From Buddleja alternifolia (lineage: Eukaryota > Streptophyta > Magnoliopsida > Lamiales > Scrophulariaceae): a stretch of 64,000 nucleotides of DNA. The position numbers and the translations under genes are program-made. The stretch is taken from positions 21,596,949-21,660,948 of the forward strand of contig CM033391.1 in NCBI GenBank assembly GCA_019426215.1. The letters run 5' to 3'. Positions 35,326-46,043 of this stretch are shown piece after piece. The notes beneath the pieces were generated by a model. The model was not told where the DNA came from, searched no databases, and saw only the letters and a list, made by a program, of their open reading frames with translations. The first letter of the stretch is position 1, and each line of letters begins with the position of its first letter.

Positions 35326-35500
35326 TTTAAGCGTGAAATAGGAGAGAGGAGAAGTGAATTTTTAGGAAGAAAATATGGAAAATAAAAGGTTAAGGAAAAA
35401 GAAAAATAATAAATGAATAATGAGTTGGATGGTGACTAGGATGGGCACATAGAAAGTGAAAAATAAGTGAACTAAATTTAGGTGGTATATAACATTTTCC
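35318..35500. repeat. MULE right terminal inverted repeat
   Basis: The reversed sequence matches the left end at 19799-20000. Shared words are ATGTTATATACCACCTAAAT, CCCATCCTAGTCACC, AACTCATTATTCA and TTTTCTTCCTAAAAATTC. Identity is high near the end and falls inward. Confidence 0.88.
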
Positions 35501-35522
35501 ATTTATTTAATATTGTATAGGC

Positions 35523-35903
35523 TAGGGACGGAGCCAGGAATGTGAATGAGGGGGGAGCGAGATTGTTGTGATATAGATATATATTTTTTTTTGGCAAATA
35601 GTCGAAGGAGTGAAAGGGGGGGTGCGGGGGGCGATACGGTACGCTATATTTGTGAAGAAAAATATAATAAGAAACTAGGTTCAATTACAACTTTTAACAT
35701 ACTTTATACTCTTATATCTCTTTCATTATAGCCAAGATTTTGGGTTTGGAGGGGGGCGAACTCAAAATAAAAGGAAAAAACATGATATTTTTCGATTTTG
35801 AAGGGGGGCGAAATACAAATATCAAAAATTTTGTAAGGTAAAAATGATTTTTCAAAATTGAGGGGGGGCGACCCCCCCCCCCCCCCCCTTGGCTCCGTCC
35901 CTG
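35523..35903. mobile_element. hAT MITE with exact 8-bp target duplication
   Basis: Ends are TAGGGACGGAGCCAGG on the left and, reversed, CAGGGACGGAGCCAAGG on the right. The flanks are GTATAGGC at 35515-35522 and 35904-35911, exact. This GGGACGGAGCCAGG end type is known from plant hAT elements of the Tip100 group. The 381-bp element is non-coding, G-rich on the plus strand, and has a C run at about 35872-35888. It lies 14 bp outside the MULE right end. Confidence 0.93.
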
Positions 35904-35911
35904 GTATAGGC

Positions 35912-36597
35912 TCGTCATTATTGCGGGTTTCAAATCCATGTAAGCCTGATTAGTATATAATAAAATATTTATGTTACGAAAATAAAATTTTATCAAAACA
36001 TTCGTCCCGTTCATTTGTAAATTATGAAAATATTATTCAATTTAAAATCAAATGAAACCCATACATGCACTTGGAACTATTAAATCGGCTCGATTATATT
36101 ATACTATATATTTACTTGGTTTTAGCAAGACAAATTTGTTCTCATTTGATTTAATACATCTGCCACAATTTAACATTTTTCAAACATTTTTTAAAACTTT
36201 CGTGCATTACTTTATATGTACTAAAAGTTTCAAAGTTTTGGCATTTTAATTAAAAAATAATTTACTAGAAAAGTATATTTGACTGACATATCTAACATAT
36301 CCTGAAAGCATCGCAACAAGCTTTCAGGATACTTGAAAAACCTTTTTGTAGTATATATATTGGAATTTTCATCTTCTTTTCTTTAATACTTGGAAAAATA
36401 ATTTACTAAAAATGATAAGAAATCAAAGGTATTTGGAATTCTGTTATCGGATATATTGATGGTCCAAGCAATTGACATATGTATTAATATTCTGTAAAAA
36501 ATTGTTTCAAATCAATCTTGTTTTTGTAGCAAGTTTCAAAATAGTTAATAATTGGCTTATAATTTAAAAAGATTGTAACCAAGTGTGTATAATTCTT
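35912..36597. other. No gene; one strong hairpin
   Basis: AT-rich DNA with no credible gene. A perfect 12-bp inverted repeat (TATCCTGAAAGC / GCTTTCAGGATA) at 36298-36309 and 36320-36331 has a 10-nt loop. It is not followed by a T-run and no function is evident. Confidence 0.7.
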
Positions 36598-36607
36598 TTA
36601 AATAAAA

Positions 36608-36981
36608 GGGGTAATTGCATTAAACCCCCCTGTTTTATTTCGAAAATGCTAAAAAAAAACATGTGTTAATGAATTAGGCTAATTACCCCCTGTGTTCTTA
36701 AAAAGTGTCCAAAAAAACTCAATTCTATTAAAAAAAATGCGTTTTTCATGTTTTTCACCTTTATTGACATACTCATTTGTCATTTATATACTCTTTATAC
36801 TTTATAAAAGGTAGATAGTGTTAACTCACCCAAAAAACACATATTTTCTTCTATCATTTTAATAAAATTTGGTTCTTTTGCACACTTTTTAGAAACACAG
36901 AGGGTGATTAGCTTATTTTCTTAACACGGGGGTTCTTTTAGCATTTTTGAAATAACACAGGGAGATTTTATGCAATTATTC
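36608..36981. mobile_element. Mutator-type MITE with 10-bp target duplication
   Basis: The left arm opens GGGGTAATTGCATTAAA and the reversed right arm opens GAATAATTGCATAAAA. The arms match inward for about 110 bp (CCCTGTGTTATTTC, AATGCTAAAA). TTAAATAAAA flanks both sides at 36598-36607 and 36982-36991. It is 374 bp and non-coding. Confidence 0.85.
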
Positions 36982-36991
36982 TTAAATAAAA

Positions 36992-37320
36992 TTATTATTA
37001 AACAAGTTATATTACACCGTGAACTACATCCCATGTAAATTTCAAGTCACATTGACATACATAAGTACATTTATTCCAACAAAATTAAGTACATAGCATT
37101 ACACAACGATCGATTGTTCAAATTTTTTGAGAAAAAGAAAATTCATACTCTATAAACCATATACCACCAAAACTCTCGACGAATTAGAATATATTCATCG
37201 ATTGCATCAAATTGGCCTCAAAGTCAAACTTATCATCAAACTTATTTTTCTTATTCTCAATCACTTGAACGTTTTTTGATCGCCTTGAACAAACACATCA
37301 ATCTAGCCCATCGTACTTAA
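36992..37320. other. No feature seen
   Basis: AT-rich sequence between the MITE and the foldback element. No gene, repeat or motif could be supported. Its last eight bases (GTACTTAA) are the left target duplication of the next element. Confidence 0.6.
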
Positions 37321-37522
37321 TGGTGGCAAAATGGTTTTGGACCCACGGGTCCAATCCAACTTGATAAGTTTTGGATTGGGTTGGGTCCAAGAAAGTTTTT
37401 GTTCGGTAGACTTGGATGGGGTTCTATTGGGTCCAAAAAAATTTTGAATCCACTCTTGGTCCTAAATGAGTTCAAGTTGGGTTCAACATGTAAAAATTAT
37501 TTTTTAAAAAACTTATAAATAA

Positions 37523-37720
37523 CCCAAAACCTGTTGGTCTAGTGGTATCTACCTCCCACTTTATGTGAGAGGTCCTGGATTCGAATCCAGACTGCCACAA
37601 GTTGTGGCTCTCCCCTCCTTTATGGAGCTAGATAAAGTCTTTATGGCTCAAGATTATAACTATCAATTCAGATTTGTCGGGCTAGATATATAGGGTATCC
37701 CCCTCCCTCTTGAATTAAAA
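37523..37720 (+). mobile_element. tRNA-derived SINE
   Basis: The polymerase III A box (TGGTCTAGTGG, 37535-37545) and B box (GGATTCGAATCC, 37577-37588) are 31 bp apart. A tRNA-unrelated body follows, ending in an A-run. The exact 17-bp duplication AAAAAACTTATAAATAA flanks it at 37506-37522 and 37721-37737. It inserted into the left arm of the foldback element and explains part of the arm asymmetry. Confidence 0.93.
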
Positions 37721-37739
37721 AAAAAACTTATAAATAATT

Positions 37740-40495
37740 CTAATATCAATAATATACATATTTACACATACTACACACATTTTCATACACTACACATATT
37801 TTCACACACACTACACATCTTTTCACACACTACATATATTTTCACACATTTTACACACACTACACGCATTTTCACACACACTACATATATTTTTACAAAC
37901 GCTACACATATTTTCATACACTACACATATTTTTACATATTATACACACACTACACATATTTTAAGAAACACTACACACATTTTCACACACTACACATAT
38001 TTAACATATTTTACACACACTACACATATTTTCACTTAGATCACATATTTTACACACACTACAGACATTTTCAACCACTACACATATTTTACACATATTT
38101 TCACACACTACACACATTTTTACAAACACTACACACATTTTCACACACTACATATATTTTTACACACACTACACATATTTTCAGACACTACACATATTTT
38201 CATATATGTTACACTCACTACATACATTTTCACACACTACACATATTTTCACACAATACATATATTTTCACACATTTTCACACACACTACACACATTTTA
38301 CACACTACACATACTTTCACACCATCACACATTTTACACATACTTTACACACACTACACATATTTGACACGCACTACACATATTTTCACACACATTTCAC
38401 ATATTTTACACACACTACATACATTTTCACACACTATACAAATTTTCACACACTACACATATTTTCATATATTTTACACACACTATACATATTTTCAAAC
38501 ACTACACATATTTTCATATATTTTACACACACTATACATATTTTCACACACTTTCACACACTACACACATTTTCGCATACACTACACACATTTTTACATA
38601 CACATCACATATTTTCACATACACAACACATATTTTACACACACTACACATATTTTCACACACACATCACACATTTTACACACACTACTCACATTCATAC
38701 TCTACACACATTTTCACACACTGCACACATTGCAAAATGTGTGACGTAGGTGTGAAAATGTGCGTAGTGTGTGTTAAATATATGTCGTTTGTGTGAAAAG
38801 GTGTGTAGTATGTGTAAAATATGTGATGGGTGTGTGAAAATATTTATAGTGTGTGTAAAATATGTAGTGTGTGAAAATATGTGTAATGTGTGCAAAATAT
38901 GTGTAGTGTGTGTGAAAATATGTGTAGTGTATGCAAAATGTGTGATGGGTGTGTAAATGTGTGATGTAGGTGTGAAATTGTGTGTAGTGTGTGTTAAATA
39001 TGTGGAGTGTGTGTAAAATGCGTGATGGGTGTGTAAAATATGTGTAGTGTGTGTAAAATATGTGTAGTATATGTAAAATGTGTGTTGTTAGTGTGAAAAG
39101 ATGTGTAGTATGTGCAAAATAAGTGTAGTGTGTATAAAAATATGTGTGGTGCGTGAAAACATGTGTAGTGTGTGTGAAAATATGAGTAGTGCGCGAAAAT
39201 GTGTGTAGTGTGTGAAAAATGTGTGATGTGTGTGTAAAAATACGTGTAGTTTGTGAAAATATGTGTAGTGTGTGTGAAAATATGTGCAGTGTGTGTATAA
39301 TGTGTGATGTGTGTGTAGTGTGTGAAAATATGTGTAGTGTGTGTAAGATATGTGATGTGTGTGTGAAAATATGTGTAGTGTGTGAAATGTGTGTGTAGTG
39401 TGTGGAAACATGTGTAGTGTGTGTAAAATATGTGATGTGTGTGTGTGAAAATATGTGCAGTGTGTGAAATATGTGTGTAGTGTGTGAAAATGTGTGTAGT
39501 GCGCGAAAATGTGTGTAGTGTATGAAAAATGTGTGATGTGTGTGTGAACATATACGTAGTGTGTGAAAACATGTGTAGCGTGTGTGAAAATGTGTGTAGT
39601 GTGTGAAAATATGTGTAGTGTGTGACAATATGTGTAGTGTGTGCGAAAATATATGTAGTGTGTGTAAAATGTGTAATGTGTGTGTGAAGATATGTGTAGT
39701 GTGTGTGCGAAAATATATGTAGTGTGTGTAAAATGTGTGATGTGTGTGTGAAAATATATGTAGTGTGTGTAAAAATATGTGTAGTATATGTAAAATGTAT
39801 GTAGTTAGTGTGAAAAGATGTTTAGTATGTGTAAAATATGTCTAGTGTGTATGAAAATGTGTGTGGTGCATGAAAATATGTGTAGTGTGTGAGAATATGT
39901 GTGTAGTGCATGAAAATGTGTGTAGTGTGTGAAAAATATGTGGTGTGTGTGTGTGAAAATATGTGTGGTGTGTGAAAATATGTGTAGTGTGTGTAAAATG
40001 TGTGATGTGTATGAAAATATGTGTAGTGTCTGAAAGTATGTGTAGTGTGTGTGAAAATATGTGTAGTGTGTATAAAATATGTGTAGTGTGTGAAAATATG
40101 TGTGCAGTGTGTGAAAATGTGTGTAGTACATGAAAATATGTGGTGTGTGTAATGTGTAAAAATATATGTAGTGTGTGTGAAAATGTGTGTAGTGTGTGAA
40201 AAATGTGTGATGTGTGTGTGAAAAAATGTGGAGTGTGTGTAAAATGTGTGATGTGTGTGTGTGAAAATATGTGTAGTGTGTGAACATATGTGCAGTGTGC
40301 GTGAAAATATGTGTAGTGTGTGTAAAATATGAGATGTGTGTGTGAAAATATGTGTAGTGTGTGTAAAATATGTGTTGTGTGTGTAAAAAGTGTATTGCGT
40401 ATGTGTCAAAAATGTTTAGTATGTGTAAAAAGTGTGTTGTGTGTGTAAAAAATGTTTTATGCGTGTAGAAAGTATGTATAAATGTGTGACAAACT
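37740..40495. repeat. Inverted minisatellite array (palindrome)
   Basis: From 37740 to about 38733 the plus strand is a degenerate array of TACACATATTTTCACACAC-like units of 19-21 bp. From about 38734 to 40495 it is the complement (GTGTGTGAAAATATGTGTAG). The switch lies in CACACATTGCAAAATGTGTG. The right array is nearly twice as long as the left. All long His/Thr/Tyr-rich frames here are translations of the repeat. Confidence 0.95.
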
Positions 40496-40823
40496 CTATT
40501 TGACTTGATTCCATTTTGAGTCTACTCTGGGTCCAAGTTGGGTCACTCTGAGACCTAGTTAAATTCAAGTTGGGTCCACTCTGGGTCCTTATATAAAACT
40601 TAGTTGGACCCAACCCAACCCCGACCCAACCCATATTGGACCCATGAACTTGGACCTATCATGGACCCAACCCAATTAGACCCGACCCGACCCACCCATT
40701 TGCCACCCCTAGTACTTATCCTTAACAATTGATACTTTCTAGCACCTAGGTGGTTTGGCAGCAATTGTTTAAGTCAGTATTATTTTAAGAAAAAAAATCA
40801 TTATACATACAGCAATAACATAC

Positions 40824-41514
40824 TGATGTACCTAGAATTATATTATATTCAATATCGTCACCTCGTATGCCCAAAAATACATTGGGTCGTATGACTAAGA
40901 GATAGCTTCGTATACAAGGATACAAGATGGGTTTCACACCTGATCCCTATAACTATAATATTTGCATTACACTCCAAGATCCGCGCAAGCTCTACTTGGT
41001 CCAAGGAATTCATTTCATCTACTCGCTTCTCCTCGAATTGCTCTTATATGGCGGGACGTTCTTACAACTCGGGTAGGGTCGGTTCATGGCCCGACCCAGT
41101 AGGCGTCGAATCTATGCCATCCATCTGACACACGTGTAGGGAATCTGCGGGGGAGATGTCTTATCAATCATTCACTCTACAGTACTGAATGGAAGTTCTA
41201 TAAATACAACCATTTATGAAGATTGTTGGGACCGAGAATCTGAGCTATAAATACTACAAATCACTACTCGTGGAGCTTAAATAATCGGAGACTCGAGAAT
41301 ACGAACCTCTTAGACAAATACGAGCGATCATAATAATACGAATCATATCTATTCTAACCTCCTTATTCGAACTACGTTTAGACTTGATCCCGAACGGGTA
41401 CGTAGGCAACTCAACATCGTGTGAGTGCAATCTTTAATATTGATAACGTGTCATTTTTGCGTATTGTTGATCCTCTTAATTGGAATAGTAAGGGGTAAAA
41501 TCCATGCTAGATCA
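40824..41514 (+). repeat. 5' LTR of the Tat element
   Basis: TGATGTACCTAGAATTATA to GCTAGATCA, 691 bp, with a TATA box (TATAAATA, 41199-41206). It matches the 3' LTR along its length except for a ~70-bp segment (about 40985-41056, CAAGCTCTACTTGG...) that the 3' LTR lacks. Confidence 0.96.
41199..41206 (+). promoter_or_regulatory. TATA box in the Tat LTR
   Basis: TATAAATA at about two-thirds of the 5' LTR; conserved in the 3' LTR near 50567. It is the likely core promoter for the genomic RNA. Confidence 0.6.
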
Positions 41515-41517
41515 GTT

Positions 41518-41535
41518 TGGCGCCGTCTGTGGGAA
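41518..41535 (+). other. Primer-binding site of the Tat element
   Basis: TGGCGCCGTCTGTGGGAA begins three bases after the LTR. This TGGCGCCG... form is usual in Tat and Athila-type gypsy elements. The exact primer tRNA (Asp or Arg type) was not determined. Confidence 0.8.
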
Positions 41536-41567
41536 CCTACTTGAGAGTCGCTGAATTTGGCGTCAAG

Positions 41568-42600
41568 ATGGAAGGAGATGGTCAGAAAGAGAAGCGAGTT
41601 CGCATCGAGGATTCAGTATCCTCAGCTCCGGGCAGAAGCGGTGGTGGGCGTGATGATGAGAGGATGGTGGTAACGAAGGGGGAATTGGACAAGATGGTGC
41701 AGGAGAAGGTAGATGAAGCTTTGAGTCGTTTGGTGGCGTCGGGACCTGTCACTCCTAATGTGCAGAGGACTCTTGCGGTGCCCTTAGCACCTAAGAGACT
41801 GTTCCCGGAGGAGGAAGGGCTGGGCCCAGATCGGAGGAAGAAGGGGGAGCCAGGGCCGCAGTCTGATGAGGAGGTCGATAGTAGGGCTGATGTGCATGTC
41901 GAGGTTCGAAGGGGAAAGCAACCTTTGCAAGGAGAGGGAGCAGCCAGCTTTATCAAGAGCTGAAATTGAGGATATGTATGAAAAGCTGGGAAGGGTGAAT
42001 CGTAAAACAGAAGCACTTCGACCAAGAACCAGACCAATGTCTGCGTTGATGGCTAGGAACTCGCCATTTTGTGATGATATAATATTTGAGGAACCCCCGA
42101 GTTCATTCAAGGCACCTCTTTTGCCTACTTATGATGGGACAGGTGCTCCACGGCCGCATCTTACGACTTTTGAGCTATTGATGTCGTTGTATCATCAATC
42201 GAATGCGATCAATGCTCGGGTCTTTGTAACTACTTTGGTTGGAAGGGCTCAAGATTGGTTCACAAGTCAGCAGCCTAGTTCAATAATGTCGTACGAGCAA
42301 CTCATTAGAAGGTTTGAGAATCATTTTGCTGCCAATAAGAAGGCCAGGAAGTCCGTATCTTCCATGATGGGATTCAAGCAAGGCCCTGGCGAGAGTCTCA
42401 GGGATTTTGTTCATAGGTTTAATCAGGAAGTTTCAGAAATACCTGAATTAACTCATGATCTTGTGATAACATTTCTTTTGTTAGCTTTGAAAAAAGGTAC
42501 TTTAGTCGAAATCCAGAGCGAATGCGGATAAGTATTGTCAATTTCACAAAGGCAATTGTCACGACACTGAAGAATGTTATCAATTGAAAGACGAACTAGA
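41568..42600 (+). pseudogene. Gag of the Tat element, frameshifted
   Basis: The start is ATG 41568 (MEGDGQKEKRVRIED), the first in-frame ATG after the primer-binding site. The N-terminus is charged. The frame is lost near 41930-41960 and continues in the frame ending at 42531. This second part holds the capsid-like retrotransposon gag domain: TFELLMSLYHQSNAINARVF, AQDWFTSQQPSSI and GESLRDFVHRFNQEV. After a further break the sequence continues to CHFHKG-like and ELERLINDGVL residues. Gag forms the particle that packages the RNA. Confidence 0.85.
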
Positions 42601-43597
42601 ACGTCTTATTAACGATGGAGTTCTTAACGACTTTATTGATCGTACTCTTGCGGAAGTAAGAGCCTCAGAGGCCAACCGCACAAAAGAAATGCGATGCTCA
42701 CGTAGTTGCTCGCCCGGTCGGTTCCATTATAAAAGGGATGAAGATCGATATGAACATCGGGCCCAAGATAGTCGCCCGTATGACCGCCCCCGGGCTGATG
42801 AATATCGTCGAAGCAACAACTATCGACGAAATGATGAAAAGAGAAACAATGATAATAGTCGTCAGGGTGCTCGAGGTAAAGAGCATACGAATGTGGCCAG
42901 GGCAGAGATCCACACTATCGCGGGAGGACCAGTTAGAGGTGATTCATCCAGTGCGAGAAAAAAGCGTAAGAGGGAAATGCGTGGCAATCACTATCGTTAG
43001 GAGCCTACTAAGGTCTTCTCTGTACATAATTGTGACCAACCAATAGCTTTTGACGATAAGGATTACGAGGGCATGATTGTTCCCCATAATGATCCGATGG
43101 TGATAACAATGGATGTCGCAAACTTTGCTGTGCACAAGGTGTTGGTCGATACTGGCAGCTCAGCAGACATAATCTTTTGGGATGTTTTGCAGAAGATGGA
43201 CTTGGGGAGGATAAGTTTGCGAGCAGTGAATACTCCCTTAATGGGGTTCACAGGGTCGCAAATAATGCCTAAAGGCTCGATTGAGCTCGATGTATCACTG
43301 GGGTCGGCTCTGAAGAGAAAGACATTGCGTGTGGTCTTTTTGGTTGTGGATACCCCCTTTGCTTATAACATGATTGTGGGGAGGCCGATGCTAAATATGT
43401 TTGGAGCCATAGTATCGACTCCTCATTTGAAGCTGAAATTCAAGACCAGAGATGGGATAGGTGAAGTAAGGGGAAATCAACTAGAAGCTCGTGAGTGTTT
43501 CACCACTTCGTTAGTACCCAGTTCTAGCAAGAAAAGGAAGAGAGAAGTGACGAGGGTGAACGTCGTGGACGAGGAGGCCTCCACGTTGATGGGGTAG
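42584..43597 (+). pseudogene. Gag tail and aspartic protease
   Basis: 42584-43000 encodes ELERLINDGVLNDFI and an Arg/Asp-rich basic tail, ending in a stop where the family continues. The frame from 43073 carries the protease: KVLVDTGSSADIIFWDVL, with the catalytic Asp at 43148-43150, then PFAYNMIVGRPMLN. The protease active site is intact. The stop near 43595 precedes the RT linker (QLSPTMESKLIKFLKENTDI), which is in another frame. Confidence 0.85.
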
Positions 43598-43618
43598 CTG
43601 GATAAGAGGCAGAAGAGG

Positions 43619-44358
43619 GTGGATACGAGGGTACAGCCTGTGGAGCACAAAACTATTCAACTTTTTGAAGACGATGCAGAGAAGACTACCAGAATTGGGG
43701 GGCAGCTGAGTCCCACAATGGAATCAAAATTGATAAAATTTCTCAAGGAAAACACAGATATCTTTGCTTGGAAGGCTGCGGACTTTCAAGAAATTTTGGG
43801 CCTGACAGGGATGCCATTATTGAAGAAGAAGTGAAGAAATTGCTAGAAGTAGGTTATGTAAATGAAATTCAATTTACTGAATGGCTAGCAAATGTAGTTC
43901 TTGTCCCTAAAGCCGAAAACAAATGGCGCATGTGTACTGATTTCACTGATGTAAACAAAGTTTGCCCTCGGGACCCTTATCCCTTGCCTCGTACTGATTT
44001 ATTAGTAGATTCTACAGCAGGTTGTGCTTTATTGAGCATGATGGATGCTTATCAGGGTTTTAATCAAATTATGATGGCGGAGGAAGATAGGGAAAAAACT
44101 TCCTTCGTCACGGCCAGAGGTGTGTATTGTTACAATGTGATGCCGTTTGGTCTTCGGAACTCCGGAGCCACGTATCAGCGATGGGTCAATGCGATGTTTG
44201 AGAATGAGATAGGAAAGACCATGGAGGTTTCCATTGATGATATGCTCGTCAAGTCTGTGGACGAATCGGATCACCTGACCCACTTTATGAAGTCTTTTGC
44301 AATAATGAAACAGTACGGGATGAAATTAAACCCTAATAAATGTACATTTGGAGTTTGA
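43619..44358 (+). pseudogene. Reverse transcriptase, frameshifted, YIDD changed to SIDD
   Basis: A linker (LKENTDIFAWKAADF) is followed, after a frameshift near 43800, by the RT core: WLANVVLVPKAENKWRMCTDF, NKVCPRDPYPLP, YQGFNQIMM and MPFGLRNSGATYQR. The catalytic loop reads EVSIDDMLVKS at 44224-44253; the usual Tyr of YIDD is Ser (TCC, 44230-44232). The frame ends at TGA 44356, where relatives have Arg (FGVRGGKFLG), consistent with a CGA-to-TGA change. Confidence 0.9.
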
Positions 44359-44370
44359 GGGGGAAAATTT

Positions 44371-45960
44371 TTGAGTTATATGGTGATCGAACAAGGTATT
44401 GAGGCCAATCCTGAAAAAATCGAAGTCATCTTGAATATGAAATCCCCTTCAAATGTGAAGGAAGTTCAAAAACTGACCGGAAGAATGGCAAGCCTGAACA
44501 GATTTATATCTAGATCGGCTGATAAAGGACTTCAATTTTTCAAAATCCTACGGAAGGTAAAAAACTTCACATGGTCCGAAGAATGTGAAAAAGCTTTTCA
44601 AGAGCTTAAAAAATACTTAGTATCACCCCCGTTGTTGACAAAACGTGTTCTCGGGGAACCTCTATTCTTATACTTAGCCGTTTCTTTGGCAGCCATTAGT
44701 GCAGTCTTGGTCCGAGAGGTCGACAATGAACACAAACCAGTGTATTACGTTAGTAAGTTAATTCAAGGGGCTGAGCTAAATTACTTGGAGATTGAAAAAT
44801 GGGCACTCGCTCTAGTGACCTCTGCTCGCAAATTGCGACCCTATTTTCAGTCCCACCATATAGTCGTTCTGACGAACAAGCCACTAAAGCAGGTGTTGGC
44901 AAAACCTGATGTTTCGGCCAGACTCATAAAATGGGCCATTGAATTGGGGGAGTTCGACATTGAGTATAGAAGCCGCACGGCGGCGAAAGCGCAGATAGTT
45001 GCTGATTTGGTCGTTGAGATGACAGCGGAGTCAGTCCTTGGAGTGGTTGCATTGGAGTCAGTAAATCCATGGCTTTTACATGTGGATGGCTCGTCAATGA
45101 CGAAGAGGGGAGGAATTGGAGTTTGGTTGCAAACCCCAGATAGGTTGGATATGGAATTTGCTATTAAGTTAAATTTCGATGTAACAAATAATGAAGCGAA
45201 GTACGAGGCCCTTATTGCAAGTTTGAGGATGGCAAAAAACTTAGAGGTAAAGATGCTAATGGTCTACACAGATTCGCAATTAGTGGCTAGGCAAGTCGCC
45301 GGCACGTACGAAGCCAGGGAACGAACAATGGTAAGATATTTGAAGAAGGTGAGGGAATTGATGCTAGAGTTTGAAAAAGTTGAGTTGCATCAAATCCCTA
45401 GAGATGAAAATGAAAGAGCAGATGCTTTGTCGAAATTTGCAAATAAAATTGTAGGGTTGAAAAGCAGGAAAGTCACTCTGCTGGTGGCTGAACACTCGGA
45501 AATAGAATCATTGACATCGGTCCTACCAGTCTCGACTGAGAGTTCCTGGAAGGATGCAATTACCAACTATCTGGTCAAGGATGAACTGCCCAGTGATAAG
45601 ATTGAGGCCATAAAGATTGTTCAAAGAGCAGCTCGGTTTGTAATGATGGACGGAGAGCTCTACAAAAGGTCAGTTAGGGGGTCGCTGCTACGATGTGTGA
45701 CTCCATCAGAGTCGAAGTATGTATTACGGGAAATACACGAGGGAAGTTGTGGAAATCATTCTGCAGGAAGGGCACTGGCTCAAAAAATAACGAGGCAAGG
45801 CTATTTTTGGCCCACCTTGGTAAAAGATGCGTATGAATTTGCCAAAAAGTGTCGGCAGTGTCAATTGCATTCTAGCGAGATACGTCAGCCAGGGACCCCT
45901 ATGGAGGCAATAAAAATTGCCTATCCATTCGATCAATGGGGCATTGATATCCTAGGTTGG
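44371..45960 (+). pseudogene. RNase H, second (archaeal-type) RNase H and integrase N-terminus
   Basis: The 530-residue open stretch holds the RT connection (MASLNRFISRSADKGLQFFK), a first RNase H (FLYLAVSLAAISAVLVRE, LNYLEIEKWALAL) and a second RNase H (PWLLHVDGSSMTKRGGIGVW, NNEAKYEALIASL, YTDSQLVARQ, DENERADALSKFA). The integrase HHCC zinc region follows (HEGSCGNHSAGRALAQKI, CRQCQLH). The frame ends at 45961 just before the integrase core, where an 86-bp insertion begins. The doubled RNase H is diagnostic of the Tat lineage. Confidence 0.93.
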
Positions 45961-46043
45961 TAAAACCTCATCGACACACATGTTACACATATATTATAAA
46001 ACGAGATAAAGTGTATGATTGACTGATTAAATGGTATGCAAGA

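Larger units (their letters stand above)
19628..35500 (+). mobile_element. Mutator-like element (MULE) with FAR1/SWIM transposase
   Basis: Long inverted ends define the element. The left end GAGTGATGTTATATACC (19628, repeated at 19799) matches the reversed right end GGAAAATGTTATATACC (35500). Similarity runs inward about 190 bp, to about 20000 and 35318. The 9-bp ATTTATTTA is present at 19619-19627 (and 19790-19798) and at 35501-35509, as expected of a Mutator-type target duplication. Without the nested 10.5-kb copia insert the element is about 5.4 kb and carries one transposase pseudogene on the plus strand. Confidence 0.9.
37321..40711. mobile_element. Non-autonomous hAT-like foldback element
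   Basis: The left end reads TGGTGGCAAAATGG and the reversed right end TAGGGGTGGCAAATGG. GTACTTAA (37313-37320) and GTACTTAT (40712-40719) form an 8-bp duplication with one mismatch. Next to each end are clustered GGGTCCAAGTTGGGTC words in opposite orientation, as in hAT subterminal regions. The interior is an inverted minisatellite whose strand switches at about 38733. A SINE sits in the left arm. There is no transposase. The hAT assignment rests on ends and duplication length. Confidence 0.75.

Noticed and set aside
37531..37610. Functional tRNA gene
   Set aside because: A and B boxes are present, but the sequence does not fold as a complete cloverleaf by eye and runs into a tRNA-unrelated body with A-tail and target duplication; it is a SINE.
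38364..40409. Long His/Thr/Tyr/Phe-rich open frames up to 284 residues on both strands
   Set aside because: They are translations of the 19-21-bp minisatellite unit, which lacks stops in several frames. No start context, domain or composition change marks a gene.
37740..40495. CRISPR-like array
   Set aside because: Units are short, degenerate, contiguous without spacers and invert at the centre, in a plant genome. It is a minisatellite.
45958..46043. Intron in the Tat integrase
   Set aside because: A GTAAAA...GCAAG segment could be cut out, but joining its edges gives an out-of-frame junction with a stop. A plain insertion fits better.
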